Position numbers and translations under genes: made by a program. Under the pieces are notes generated by a model. The model was not told where the DNA came from, did no database searches, and saw only the letters and a program-made list of their open reading frames with translations. From NCBI GenBank assembly GCA_937873245.1, contig CALMVY010000278.1, forward strand, positions 1 to 10,599: 10,599 nt of DNA. Direction: 5' to 3'. Positions 4,995 to 10,599 of the stretch are shown here, in pieces. This DNA is from an uncultured Arthrobacter sp. GTDB taxonomy: Bacteria; Actinomycetota; Actinomycetes; Actinomycetales; Micrococcaceae. Positions within the stretch are counted from its first letter, which is position 1. Each line of letters opens with the position of its first letter.

Positions 4995-6464
4995 GTGACC
5001 CTGCGCTTCTATGACACTGCATCCGCCGAAGTCCGCGACTTCGTCCCCCTGGTTCCCGGCAATGTGAGCCTCTACTACTGCGGTGCCACGGTGCAGGGCA
5101 TGCCGCACGTCGGGCACATCCGCTCCGCCATCGCCTTTGACCAGCTCACCCGCTGGCTGCAGTACCGCGGATTCCGCGTCACCGCCGTCCGCAACGTCAC
5201 GGACATCGACGACAAGATCCTCGCCAAGTCTGCCGCCTCCTTCGGGCCGGACTTCGAGGACGAACCCGGCGCCGTCCGGAACGAGGAATGGTGGGCGCTG
5301 GCCTACCGCTACGAGCAGGAATTCCTCAAGGCCTACGACGCTCTCGGCGTCTCCCGCCCCACGTACGAGCCGCGCGCCACCGGCCACATCCCGGAGATGC
5401 ACGTCCTGATCCAGCAACTGATCGACCGCGGACACGCCTACCCCGCCCTTGATGATTCCGGCGACGTCTACTTCGACGTGCGCTCCTGGGACAAGTACGG
5501 CTCGCTGACCCGGCAAAAGGTCGATGACATGCAGGGGGCCCCGGACGCTGATCCCCGGGGGAAGAAGGATCCGCGCGATTTCGCGCTCTGGAAGGGCCAC
5601 AAGGACGGGGAGCCGACGACGGCGAGCTGGGCATCGCCGTGGGGCGCCGGCCGTCCGGGCTGGCATCTCGAATGCTCCGCCATGGTCACCAAGTACCTCG
5701 GCACCGAGTTCGACATCCACGGCGGCGGGCTGGACCTTCGGTTCCCGCACCACGAAAACGAGATGGCCCAGTCCCAGGCCGCGGGCCACGGCTTCGCCAA
5801 TTTCTGGATGCACAACGGCATGGTCACCTACGCCGGCGAGAAGATGTCCAAGTCGATCGGCAACACCGTCAGCCCGGCCGAAATGCTGGAACTCGCGCCA
5901 CCGCGCGTGGTCCGGTATTACCTCGGCCAGGCGCAGTACCGCTCGGTGCTGGACTACCAGCCGACGTCCCTGCAGGAAGCTGCAGCAGCCATGGAACGCA
6001 TCGACGGCTTCATCAGCCGCGCCGTCCGGACCCTTGCCGGCGTCGACGGCGGCACCCCCGCACGCTATGGCCTCTTTAGCTACGGCACCGTCCCGGACGC
6101 CTTCGCGGCCGCGATGGACGACGACCTCAACGTCCCGCAGGCCCTCGCGGTGCTTCACGAAACCGTCCGCGCGGGCAATACCGCCCTCACCGCCGGAGAG
6201 CTCGACGTCGTCCGGGCGGCAGTCGCCAGCGTCACTGACATGCTGCGTGTCCTTGGTCTCAATGACACCGCGGCGCCGGCAGCGGATGAACAAAGCAACA
6301 CCGCGCTCGGCGTCCTCGTTGAAGCGCAGCTCGCCGCCAGGGCGCAGGCCCGCGCCAACAAGGACTGGGCCGCCTCGGACGCCATCCGCGATACCCTCGC
6401 CGCCGCCGGCGTCGTCGTCGAGGACGGCCCGGACGGCGCAAACTGGAGCCTCAAACGCGGCTGA
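4995..6464 (+). CDS. cysS: Cysteinyl-tRNA synthetase
   Basis: This class I synthetase charges tRNA-Cys with cysteine in the cytoplasm. The 489 residues carry the HIGH-type motif in MPHVGHIRSAI (PHVGH at 37-41), the segment RNVTDIDDKIL, GWHLECSAM, FDIHGGGLDLRFPHHENE and the KMSKS motif (283-287). The zinc ligands align with those of the E. coli enzyme: Cys29, Cys227, His252 and Glu256, with the same 25- and 4-residue spacings in the latter three. The C-terminal region (about 330-489) is the helical anticodon-binding part, ending ANWSLKRG. It is a CysS rather than the mycothiol ligase MshC, since it retains the full-length C-terminal domain. The GTG start fits a leaderless promoter; the protein opens LRFYDTASAEVRDF as the family does. 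Confidence 0.96.
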   Translation: MTLRFYDTASAEVRDFVPLVPGNVSLYYCGATVQGMPHVGHIRSAIAFDQLTRWLQYRGFRVTAVRNVTDIDDKILAKSAASFGPDFEDEPGAVRNEEWWALAYRYEQEFLKAYDALGVSRPTYEPRATGHIPEMHVLIQQLIDRGHAYPALDDSGDVYFDVRSWDKYGSLTRQKVDDMQGAPDADPRGKKDPRDFALWKGHKDGEPTTASWASPWGAGRPGWHLECSAMVTKYLGTEFDIHGGGLDLRFPHHENEMAQSQAAGHGFANFWMHNGMVTYAGEKMSKSIGNTVSPAEMLELAPPRVVRYYLGQAQYRSVLDYQPTSLQEAAAAMERIDGFISRAVRTLAGVDGGTPARYGLFSYGTVPDAFAAAMDDDLNVPQALAVLHETVRAGNTALTAGELDVVRAAVASVTDMLRVLGLNDTAAPAADEQSNTALGVLVEAQLAARAQARANKDWAASDAIRDTLAAAGVVVEDGPDGANWSLKRG

Positions 6465-6534
6465 ACCGATGCCTTTCGGGGCGCTGAACCAGGGCCAGGC
6501 CATACCCTGCGGTCGAGGATTTAACTCGAGTCAG

Positions 6535-6540
6535 TAGACT
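6535..6540 (+). promoter_or_regulatory. Candidate -10 element of rlmB
   Basis: TAGACT fits TANNNT and lies 47 bases before the rlmB ATG, predicting a leader of about 41 bases. No intrinsic terminator follows cysS, so this would add to read-through transcription. An upstream TCGAG/CTCGA dyad (6513-6517 and 6525-6529) lies roughly where a -35 would be. Confidence 0.45.
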
Positions 6541-6587
6541 GGAGTTCAGACTTATCAACGAATCGCGTAGTTAAAAGGGTGAAACTC

Positions 6588-7574
6588 ATGGCCAACAACG
6601 GTCGCCGCTCGGTCAAACTGAAGAAGGGCCCCACCGTCGGAACCGGCGGCCACGGCCGCAAGGCCCTTGAGGGCAAGGGACCCACTCCCAAGGCGGAGGA
6701 CCGTCCCTACCACAAGGCCCACAAGAACAAGCAGCTCGCGGAACGCTCCGCCGCCAAGCGGCCGGGTGCCCCGCGCAACCCCGGTGCCCGCTCCGGCCCC
6801 AAGGGCCGCGCCACGGAGGAAGTCGTCACCGGACGCAACTCCGTCGTCGAAGCACTGCGCGCCGGCATCCCGGCCAAGGCCCTGCACGTTGCCATCCGCA
6901 TCGAGATGGATGACCGCGTCAAGGAGTCCCTCAAGCTGGCGGCCGAGCGCGGCATCCCGCTGCTCGAAACCGGCAAGCCCGAGCTGGACCGCATGACGGA
7001 CGACGCCATCCACCAGGGCCTCGTGCTGCAGATCCCTCCGTACGAGTACCAGGACGCCTACGAACTTGCCGAGCAGACGCTCGAAAGCTGGAAGAAGGGC
7101 CACGTCGCCAACGCGCCGCTCTTCGTCGCGCTGGACGGCATCACCGATCCGCGCAACCTTGGCGCGATCATCCGCTCCGTCTCCGCGTTCAGCGGCCACG
7201 GCGTCATTGTCCCGGAGCGCCGTTCCGTCGGCGTCACCGCCTCGGCCTGGAAGACCAGCGCCGGCGCGGCCGTCCGCGTCCCCGTGGCTCGCGCAGCGAA
7301 CCTGAACAACACGCTGAAGGCGTTCAAGAACATGGGCATCTATGTTCTGGGGCTCGACGGCGACGGCGACGTCTCGCTGCCCGACCTCGCCCTGGCCACC
7401 GAGCCGGTCTGCATCGTCGTCGGTTCCGAGGGCAAGGGCCTCAGCCGCCTGGTCCGCGAAAACTGCGACCAGATCGTCTCCATCCCGATCGACTCCGCCA
7501 TGGAATCGCTCAACGCCTCCATGGCCGTCGGCATCTCCCTCTACGAGATCTCGCGCCAGCGCGCAGCCAAGTAG
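6588..7574 (+). CDS. rlmB: RlmB-type 23S rRNA (guanosine-2'-O)-methyltransferase, TrmH/SPOUT family
   Basis: This enzyme family methylates the 2'-OH of a 23S rRNA guanosine (G2251 in E. coli numbering) using S-adenosylmethionine. The 328-residue protein has a basic, low-complexity N-terminal extension of about 80 residues (for example VKLKKGPTVGTGGHGRKALE), which I recall in mycobacterial homologues and which probably binds RNA. The substrate-binding domain begins at VVTGRNSVVEAL. The knotted SPOUT domain has motif 1 DGITDPRNLGAIIRS (Asp183, Asn190), motif 2 GSEGKGLSRLVRENCD (279 on) and motif 3 ESLNASMAVGISLYEI (Asn309). I chose ATG 6588, 7 bases after AAAAGGGTG; a GTG at 6579 is in frame but overlaps that ribosome-binding site. 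Mycobacterial homologues are sometimes named TsnR. The exact target nucleotide is inferred. Confidence 0.93.
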   Translation: MANNGRRSVKLKKGPTVGTGGHGRKALEGKGPTPKAEDRPYHKAHKNKQLAERSAAKRPGAPRNPGARSGPKGRATEEVVTGRNSVVEALRAGIPAKALHVAIRIEMDDRVKESLKLAAERGIPLLETGKPELDRMTDDAIHQGLVLQIPPYEYQDAYELAEQTLESWKKGHVANAPLFVALDGITDPRNLGAIIRSVSAFSGHGVIVPERRSVGVTASAWKTSAGAAVRVPVARAANLNNTLKAFKNMGIYVLGLDGDGDVSLPDLALATEPVCIVVGSEGKGLSRLVRENCDQIVSIPIDSAMESLNASMAVGISLYEISRQRAAK

Positions 7575-7592
7575 TCTTTCGCCGGTTTCTGC

Positions 7593-7633
7593 GGTTGGGT
7601 CCGCCGTCGCCTGTTTTGTGGTTGGGTCCGCCG
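7593..7633. repeat. 14-bp direct repeat at the outer edge of the left arm
   Basis: GGTTGGGTCCGCCG occurs at 7593-7606 and 7620-7633, a 27-base period. The second copy belongs to the left arm of the large inverted repeat; its counterpart in the right arm is also repeated. Confidence 0.9.
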
Positions 7634-7792
7634 ACACCGGAGCTTTGCCGTCGCTTAGACACCTCCCGACGACGCTTCCGGCCGCTGGCGGCCTGCAGCG
7701 TCTCTGGTCGGCGATGCGCTCCTTGCAAAACTCCGGTACCGGCTCCCGACGCTCCCGCACCTTTGGCGCGTAATTGGCAAACGCTCTCTCAC
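7618..7792 (+). repeat. Left arm of a large diverged inverted repeat
   Basis: This arm matches the reverse complement of 7828-8107 in three ordered blocks. Block 1 (7618-7657) matches 8068-8107 at 33 of 40 positions. Block 2 (7662-7722) matches 7948-8009, including CCTCCCGACG exactly, a GGCCGCT(G)GGCGGCCT section and an exact 21-base end (7702-7722 against 7948-7968). Block 3 (7776-7792) matches 7828-7844 at 15 of 17. The spacing between blocks is shorter here than in the other arm: 4 bases against 58, and 53 against 103. Confidence 0.88.
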
Positions 7793-7801
7793 CTACGGTG
7801 A
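7776..7801 (+). repeat. Truncated copy of a REP-like palindrome
   Basis: GGCAAACGCTCTCTCAC (7776-7792) resembles the arms of the complete palindrome that follows, but its own right arm stops after GGTGA: only TCACC (7789-7793) and GGTGA (7797-7801) pair. It reads as one complete element beside one that has lost most of an arm. Confidence 0.65.
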
Positions 7802-7806
7802 AATAA

Positions 7807-7851
7807 GGCAACGCTCCCTCACGTCTCGTGAGGAAGCGTTTGCCTTTAATT
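7807..7851. terminator. REP-like hairpin, candidate bidirectional terminator for rlmB and the nitrilase-family gene
   Basis: The left arm 7807-7823 (GGCAACGCTCCCTCACG) pairs with 7827-7844 (CGTGAGGAAGCGTTTGCC) around the loop TCT, with one bulge and one mismatch. TTTAATT follows on + and TTATTT follows on - (AAATAA at 7801-7806), so either convergent transcript could end here. It lies about 230 bases past rlmB and 330 past the other gene, and no nearer terminator is seen. Confidence 0.6.
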
Positions 7852-8107
7852 CTCAGAACCGGGGTGCTCCTTGGTTCGGATGTTTCTCCGAAGTACCTCG
7901 ACGCAGGGTGGGCTGAATACGAGCGGGCGCCGGGGTCTTGCTTGCCGGGAGCGCATCGCCGACCAGAGCCGGATGAGGCCGCCCAGCGGCCGAAGTAGGC
8001 GTCGGGAGGAAGAGAAGCCCCGAGGGACCCGAACTGAGCTTGCGAAGTTTGGGAAGGGGCTGAACGCTAAGCGACGGCAAGGCGCCGGTGTCCGCGGAGG
8101 TGACCAC
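7828..8107 (-). repeat. Right arm of the large diverged inverted repeat
   Basis: This is the longer copy, inverted relative to 7618-7792. It holds about 54 bases (8010-8067) between blocks 1 and 2, and about 50 bases between blocks 2 and 3, that the left arm lacks. Its extra inner part contains a short perfect hairpin TTCGGA-tgtttc-TCCGAA (7875-7892). Either the left copy has deletions or this one has insertions. Confidence 0.88.
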
Positions 8108-8156
8108 GTCAGCGGCGCCGGTGGCCGCGGAAGGTAACCACGGCGGAGGTGACCAC
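8081..8156. repeat. Tandem repeats at the outer edge of the right arm
   Basis: GGCGCCGGTGTCCGCGG at 8081-8097 recurs with one change at 8114-8130. The following GAGGTGACCAC recurs as GAAGGTAACCAC (8130-8141) and again exactly: GCGGAGGTGACCAC is at both 8094-8107 and 8143-8156. This gives about two and a half units ending 20 bases before the stop of the neighbouring gene. It mirrors the 27-base repeats at the edge of the left arm. Confidence 0.85.
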
Positions 8157-8176
8157 GGCTAACCGGCGAACCCTGC

Positions 8177-8980
8177 CTAGAACTTGTGGCGGTTGGCGAG
8201 GACCGGGAGTTTGGTGCGGGCTTCTTTGACGACGGCGGGGTCCAGGTCGGCGAACAGGAGGCCGGGGGCGCCGTCGAGCTCTTCGAGGACTTCTCCGAAG
8301 GGGGACACGACGACGGAGTGCCCGACGCCGGTGGGCGCCGCGCCCTTGGGCTCGATTCCCTGGCTGGCCGGATCGCCTTGGCCGCAGGCGAGGACAATGG
8401 TGGTGGAATCCGCGGCCCGGGCCCGGGCCAGGAGCTTCCATTGCTCGGCCTTGCCGGGGCCTGAGCCCCAGGACGCGCATACGATGTTGACGTCGGCGCC
8501 GCGGTCCGCGTTTTCGGTGAACAGGCCCGGGAAACGGATGTCGTAGCAGGTGGCCAGGCCGAACGTCACGCCGTCGAACTCGAAGGTGACGGGCGAGGTC
8601 CCGGCGTCCACGGTGTCCGATTCGGCGAAGCCAAAGGCGTCGAAGAGGTGGATCTTGTCGTAGCTGGCCTCGATGCCGCGGCCGGTGACCAGCAGCGTGT
8701 TGCGCACCTTGCCGCCGTCGCCCGCGGTCCCCGGGGTGAACATGCCCGCGACGATCACGATGTCCTGGTCCGCCGCGAGGGCCCGCACCTGTGATGCCCA
8801 CGGGCCGTCCAGCGGCTGCGCGATGTCCAGGAGCGAGTTGCCGAAGGCGCGCATGGTGGCCTCGGGGAACACCACGAGTTCTGCGCCGCCGGCTTTGGCC
8901 CGGGCCGCGTAGTCCGCCACGAGGGCAATATTCCCGGCAAGATCGCGTCCGGTAATGATTTGAGCGAGTGCAATCCGCAC
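8177..8980 (-). CDS. Carbon-nitrogen hydrolase, Nit/deaminated-glutathione-amidase-like
   Basis: This nitrilase-superfamily enzyme should hydrolyse an amide or nitrile C-N bond in the cytoplasm. The 267 residues contain the full Glu-Lys-Cys triad: Glu40 in VVFPEATM, Lys109 in YDKIHLFDAFGF and Cys145 in ATCYDIRFPGLF. The supporting segments WKLLARARAADSTTIVLACG and GHSVVVSPFGEVL are also present. YDKIHLFD and CYDIRFP resemble Nit1 and YbeM-type amidases, which clear deaminated glutathione-like by-products; the actual substrate is not readable from sequence, and these bacteria use mycothiol rather than glutathione. I chose the GTG at 8980 because GGAGG (8986-8990) lies 5 bases upstream and the protein then opens VRIALAQI; a TTG at 8992 overlaps that site. 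It is convergent with rlmB and divergent from glgX. Confidence 0.9.
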   Translation of the reverse strand: MRIALAQIITGRDLAGNIALVADYAARAKAGGAELVVFPEATMRAFGNSLLDIAQPLDGPWASQVRALAADQDIVIVAGMFTPGTAGDGGKVRNTLLVTGRGIEASYDKIHLFDAFGFAESDTVDAGTSPVTFEFDGVTFGLATCYDIRFPGLFTENADRGADVNIVCASWGSGPGKAEQWKLLARARAADSTTIVLACGQGDPASQGIEPKGAAPTGVGHSVVVSPFGEVLEELDGAPGLLFADLDPAVVKEARTKLPVLANRHKF

Positions 8981-8985
8981 TATTA

Positions 8986-8990
8986 CCTCC
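8986..8990 (-). promoter_or_regulatory. Shine-Dalgarno site fixing the GTG start at 8980
   Basis: On the minus strand this is GGAGG (GGAGGT counting one more base), 5 bases before GTG. The alternative TTG at 8992 would place the site inside the gene. Confidence 0.75.
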
Positions 8991-9083
8991 AATTTCGGCG
9001 CTTGTTCCAGTATGCAACGCCGCTATTCCGTACACTGCACATCGTCAGGAAACCAGGAACCGGGGTTATTTGTTCGGTCCCGC

Positions 9084-9096
9084 TAAACTTTAAGCA
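9084..9096 (+). promoter_or_regulatory. -10 element giving a leaderless glgX mRNA
   Basis: TAAACT (9084-9089) fits TANNNT and is followed by 7 bases before the ATG at 9097. No Shine-Dalgarno sequence lies before that codon. The 116-bp divergent interval 8981-9096 must hold the promoters of both neighbours; I could not find a convincing minus-strand promoter in it. Confidence 0.6.
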
Positions 9097-10599
9097 ATGG
9101 TCATGCCCTACGTAGACACAGCTTCCACCGTAGACGCCTCTCGCGCGTTTCCGCTGGGAATCAGCGTTCCGGTCACCGGTTCGCCGGCAACGGACGACCC
9201 TCGGGGTGCCTTCGCAAACGTCGCTGTCTACGCGCCCGGCGTGACCACCCTCGAGATTGCCTACCAGGCGCCCGGCGGCACCTGGCAGCTAAAAACCCTG
9301 CCGAACGTGACCGACGGCGTGCACCACGGCATCGTCGAAGGTATCCCGGCAGGTTCGCGCTACGGGTTCCGGGCCTCCCCGGACCACGAGGCGCTCCCGC
9401 TGTCCATGCCCGCCACGGACTTCGATGCCATCGGCGGGCAGCCGCTGCTGCTGGACCCCTATGGCCGGGCTGTGGATGAGCGCGACGATTTCATCACAAG
9501 CGTCCGGATGGAGAGCGGCTTCGATTGGGGCAATGACCGCGGTCCCAGGGTTCCGTGGCGCAACACCATCATCTACGAGGCGCACGTCCGCGGCCAGACC
9601 AAGCTCCACCCGGACATCCCCGAAGATCTCCAGGGCACCTACGCCGGGCTGGCGCACCCTGCCATGATCGAGCACCTGATCTCACTGGGGGTCACCGCCG
9701 TCCAGCTCCTCCCGGTGCATTTCCACGTGGACGAGCCGCACCTGCAGAATCTCGGCATGACCAACTACTGGGGCTACAACACCGCCGCGTTCTTCGCCCC
9801 GCACCCCGGCTACGCCACGGCGGCGGCACAGGCGGCGGGCGCGCAGGCCGTCCAGGACGAGTTCAAGGGCATGGTCAAGCTGCTGCACGCCGCGGGCCTC
9901 GAGGTGATTCTCGACGTCGTCTATAACCACACTGCCGAGGGTGGCCGGGACGGCCGGACGCTGAGCTTCCGCGGACTGGGCGAGATGACGTACTACCGCA
10001 ATGACGGCCACGGCAAGTACGTGGACACCACCGGCTGCGGCAACAGCCTGAACTTCGGCGAGCCCCGCGTGGTGCAGCTGGTCCTGGATTCGTTGCGCTA
10101 CTGGGTGACAGAGTTCCACATCGACGGCTTCCGCTTCGACCTCGCGGTGACGCTGGCCCGCAATGCGGCCAATGAATTCGATCCCCGGCACCCGTTCCTG
10201 GTCGCGGTCGGCGCCGACCCGGTGCTGTCCGCCACGAAACTTATCGCGGAGCCTTGGGACATCGGCTACGGCGGCTGGCAGACCGGCCGTTTTCCGGCCG
10301 GCTGGGTGGACTGGAACGATCACTTCCGTGACGCCGTCCGCAGCTTCTGGCTCGCCGACCGGGCCGCGATCGACGGCGGTGGGCAGGGCGGCTCCGTGGC
10401 CCGCCTCGCCGATGCGCTCTCCGGCTCCACGCGGCTGTTCGAGCCGTCCGGCCGGTCCCGGCTCGCCTCGGTCAACCTCATCACAGCGCATGACGGCTTC
10501 ACCCTGGCCGACCTCGTGTCCTACGACCGCAAGCACAACGAGGCCAACGGCGAACAGAACCGCGATGGCCACGGTGACAACCGCAGCTACAACCACGGG
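9097..10599 (+). CDS. glgX: GlgX-type glycogen debranching enzyme, N-terminal 501 residues (runs off window)
   Basis: GlgX hydrolyses alpha-1,6 branch points of phosphorylase-trimmed glycogen in the cytoplasm. The frame is open from the ATG at 9097 to the window end, about 70% of the usual length. An N-terminal CBM48-like beta domain (about 15-110) leads into the GH13 barrel: IIYEAHVRG (158 on), TNYWGYN, the region I motif DVVYNH (273-278), GFRFDL with nucleophile Asp348, IAEPWDIG with acid/base Glu385 and TAHDGFTL with Asp466. The closing segments KHNEANGEQNRDGHGDN and NRSYNHG are typical of GlgX/TreX isoamylase-type enzymes. These features, and the match to mycobacterial GlgX as I remember it, argue against TreZ, TreY or GlgB. 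The Ala/Gln-rich stretch around residue 250 looks like a lineage-specific loop. The start is supported by a leaderless promoter. Confidence 0.92.
   Translation, partial: MVMPYVDTASTVDASRAFPLGISVPVTGSPATDDPRGAFANVAVYAPGVTTLEIAYQAPGGTWQLKTLPNVTDGVHHGIVEGIPAGSRYGFRASPDHEALPLSMPATDFDAIGGQPLLLDPYGRAVDERDDFITSVRMESGFDWGNDRGPRVPWRNTIIYEAHVRGQTKLHPDIPEDLQGTYAGLAHPAMIEHLISLGVTAVQLLPVHFHVDEPHLQNLGMTNYWGYNTAAFFAPHPGYATAAAQAAGAQAVQDEFKGMVKLLHAAGLEVILDVVYNHTAEGGRDGRTLSFRGLGEMTYYRNDGHGKYVDTTGCGNSLNFGEPRVVQLVLDSLRYWVTEFHIDGFRFDLAVTLARNAANEFDPRHPFLVAVGADPVLSATKLIAEPWDIGYGGWQTGRFPAGWVDWNDHFRDAVRSFWLADRAAIDGGGQGGSVARLADALSGSTRLFEPSGRSRLASVNLITAHDGFTLADLVSYDRKHNEANGEQNRDGHGDNRSYNHG

Larger units (their letters stand above)
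7575..8176. other. 600-bp gene-free interval between convergent rlmB and nitrilase-family gene
   Basis: No credible gene lies here. Open frames on both strands have Arg/Pro/Ser-rich translations that differ between the two repeat copies by indels that are not multiples of three, arguing against coding. The interval is largely two diverged inverted copies of one sequence (7618-7792 and 7828-8107) meeting at short palindromes (7776-7844), with tandem repeats at the outer edges (7593-7633 and 8081-8156). Confidence 0.85.

Noticed and set aside
4839..6503. Minus-strand open frame of 554 codons opposite cysS
   Set aside because: Antisense shadow created by the GC-rich third positions of cysS; no family motif or ribosome-binding site.
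6555..7811. Minus-strand open frame of 418 codons opposite rlmB
   Set aside because: Low-complexity Gly/Asp/Ala translation opposite a clearly conserved gene.
7853..8107. Small minus-strand frame in the right arm of the inverted repeat (84 codons), sharing SADTGALPSL with a plus-strand frame in the left arm
   Set aside because: The shared peptide only reflects the DNA-level repeat; further along, the two copies differ by indels that break the frame, so coding is not under selection.
7618..8107. An insertion sequence or a transposase remnant as explanation of the large inverted repeat
   Set aside because: No transposase-like coding sequence lies between the arms and no flanking target duplication is visible; a non-coding dispersed element is the most that can be said.
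9682..10596. Minus-strand open frame of 304 codons opposite glgX
   Set aside because: Antisense shadow; glgX has all GH13 catalytic motifs in the plus frame.
1..10599. tRNA, rRNA, CRISPR array, prophage or integrase genes
   Set aside because: No cloverleaf, regular spacer array or related protein motif was seen in any interval.

Overview
The window is high-GC actinobacterial chromosome, most likely from the Micrococcaceae (Arthrobacter/Pseudarthrobacter type). This rests on the protein families, GTG/TTG starts with strong Shine-Dalgarno sites, TANNNT -10 elements placed directly before start codons (leaderless mRNAs), and a gene order that matches, from memory, the Mycobacterium tuberculosis block Rv3584 (lpqE), Rv3583c (carD), ispD, ispF, cysS and the Rv3579c rRNA methylase. 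No database search was possible; family calls rest on visible motifs and remembered sequences.

Layout. At 1-1229 (+) lie the end of a SenX3-type sensor kinase and its response regulator RegX3, overlapping by 4 bases. A perfect 17-bp bidirectional hairpin terminator (1288-1324) separates regX3 from a convergent LpqE-like lipoprotein gene (1334-1891, -). The interval 1892-2257 holds a perfect 19-bp tandem duplication and a cluster of CCGCAATG-type repeats, then the carD promoter. carD (2258-2740, +) ends at a clear terminator. A gene-free stretch of about 400 bp (2803-3199) is rich in dyads, including a perfect 18-bp inverted repeat. ispD-ispF, a small lipoprotein gene, cysS and rlmB follow on + (3213-7574), with candidate internal promoters before ispD, the lipoprotein gene, cysS and rlmB.

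The 600-bp gap between rlmB and the convergent nitrilase-family gene (8177-8980, -) is the most unusual part. It consists largely of two diverged copies of one non-coding sequence in inverted orientation (7618-7792 and 7828-8107), meeting at a pair of short palindromes and carrying short tandem repeats at the outer ends. The window closes with the first 501 codons of a divergent, apparently leaderless glgX (9097 to the edge).

The genes form a housekeeping neighbourhood: phosphate-type two-component signalling, the RNA polymerase-binding regulator CarD, two MEP-pathway steps of isoprenoid synthesis, cysteinyl-tRNA synthetase, a 23S rRNA 2'-O-methyltransferase, a carbon-nitrogen hydrolase and glycogen debranching. 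I see no phage, insertion sequence, CRISPR array, rRNA or tRNA gene. The novelty, if any, is in the intergenic repeats and in a native Glu at CarD position 47.
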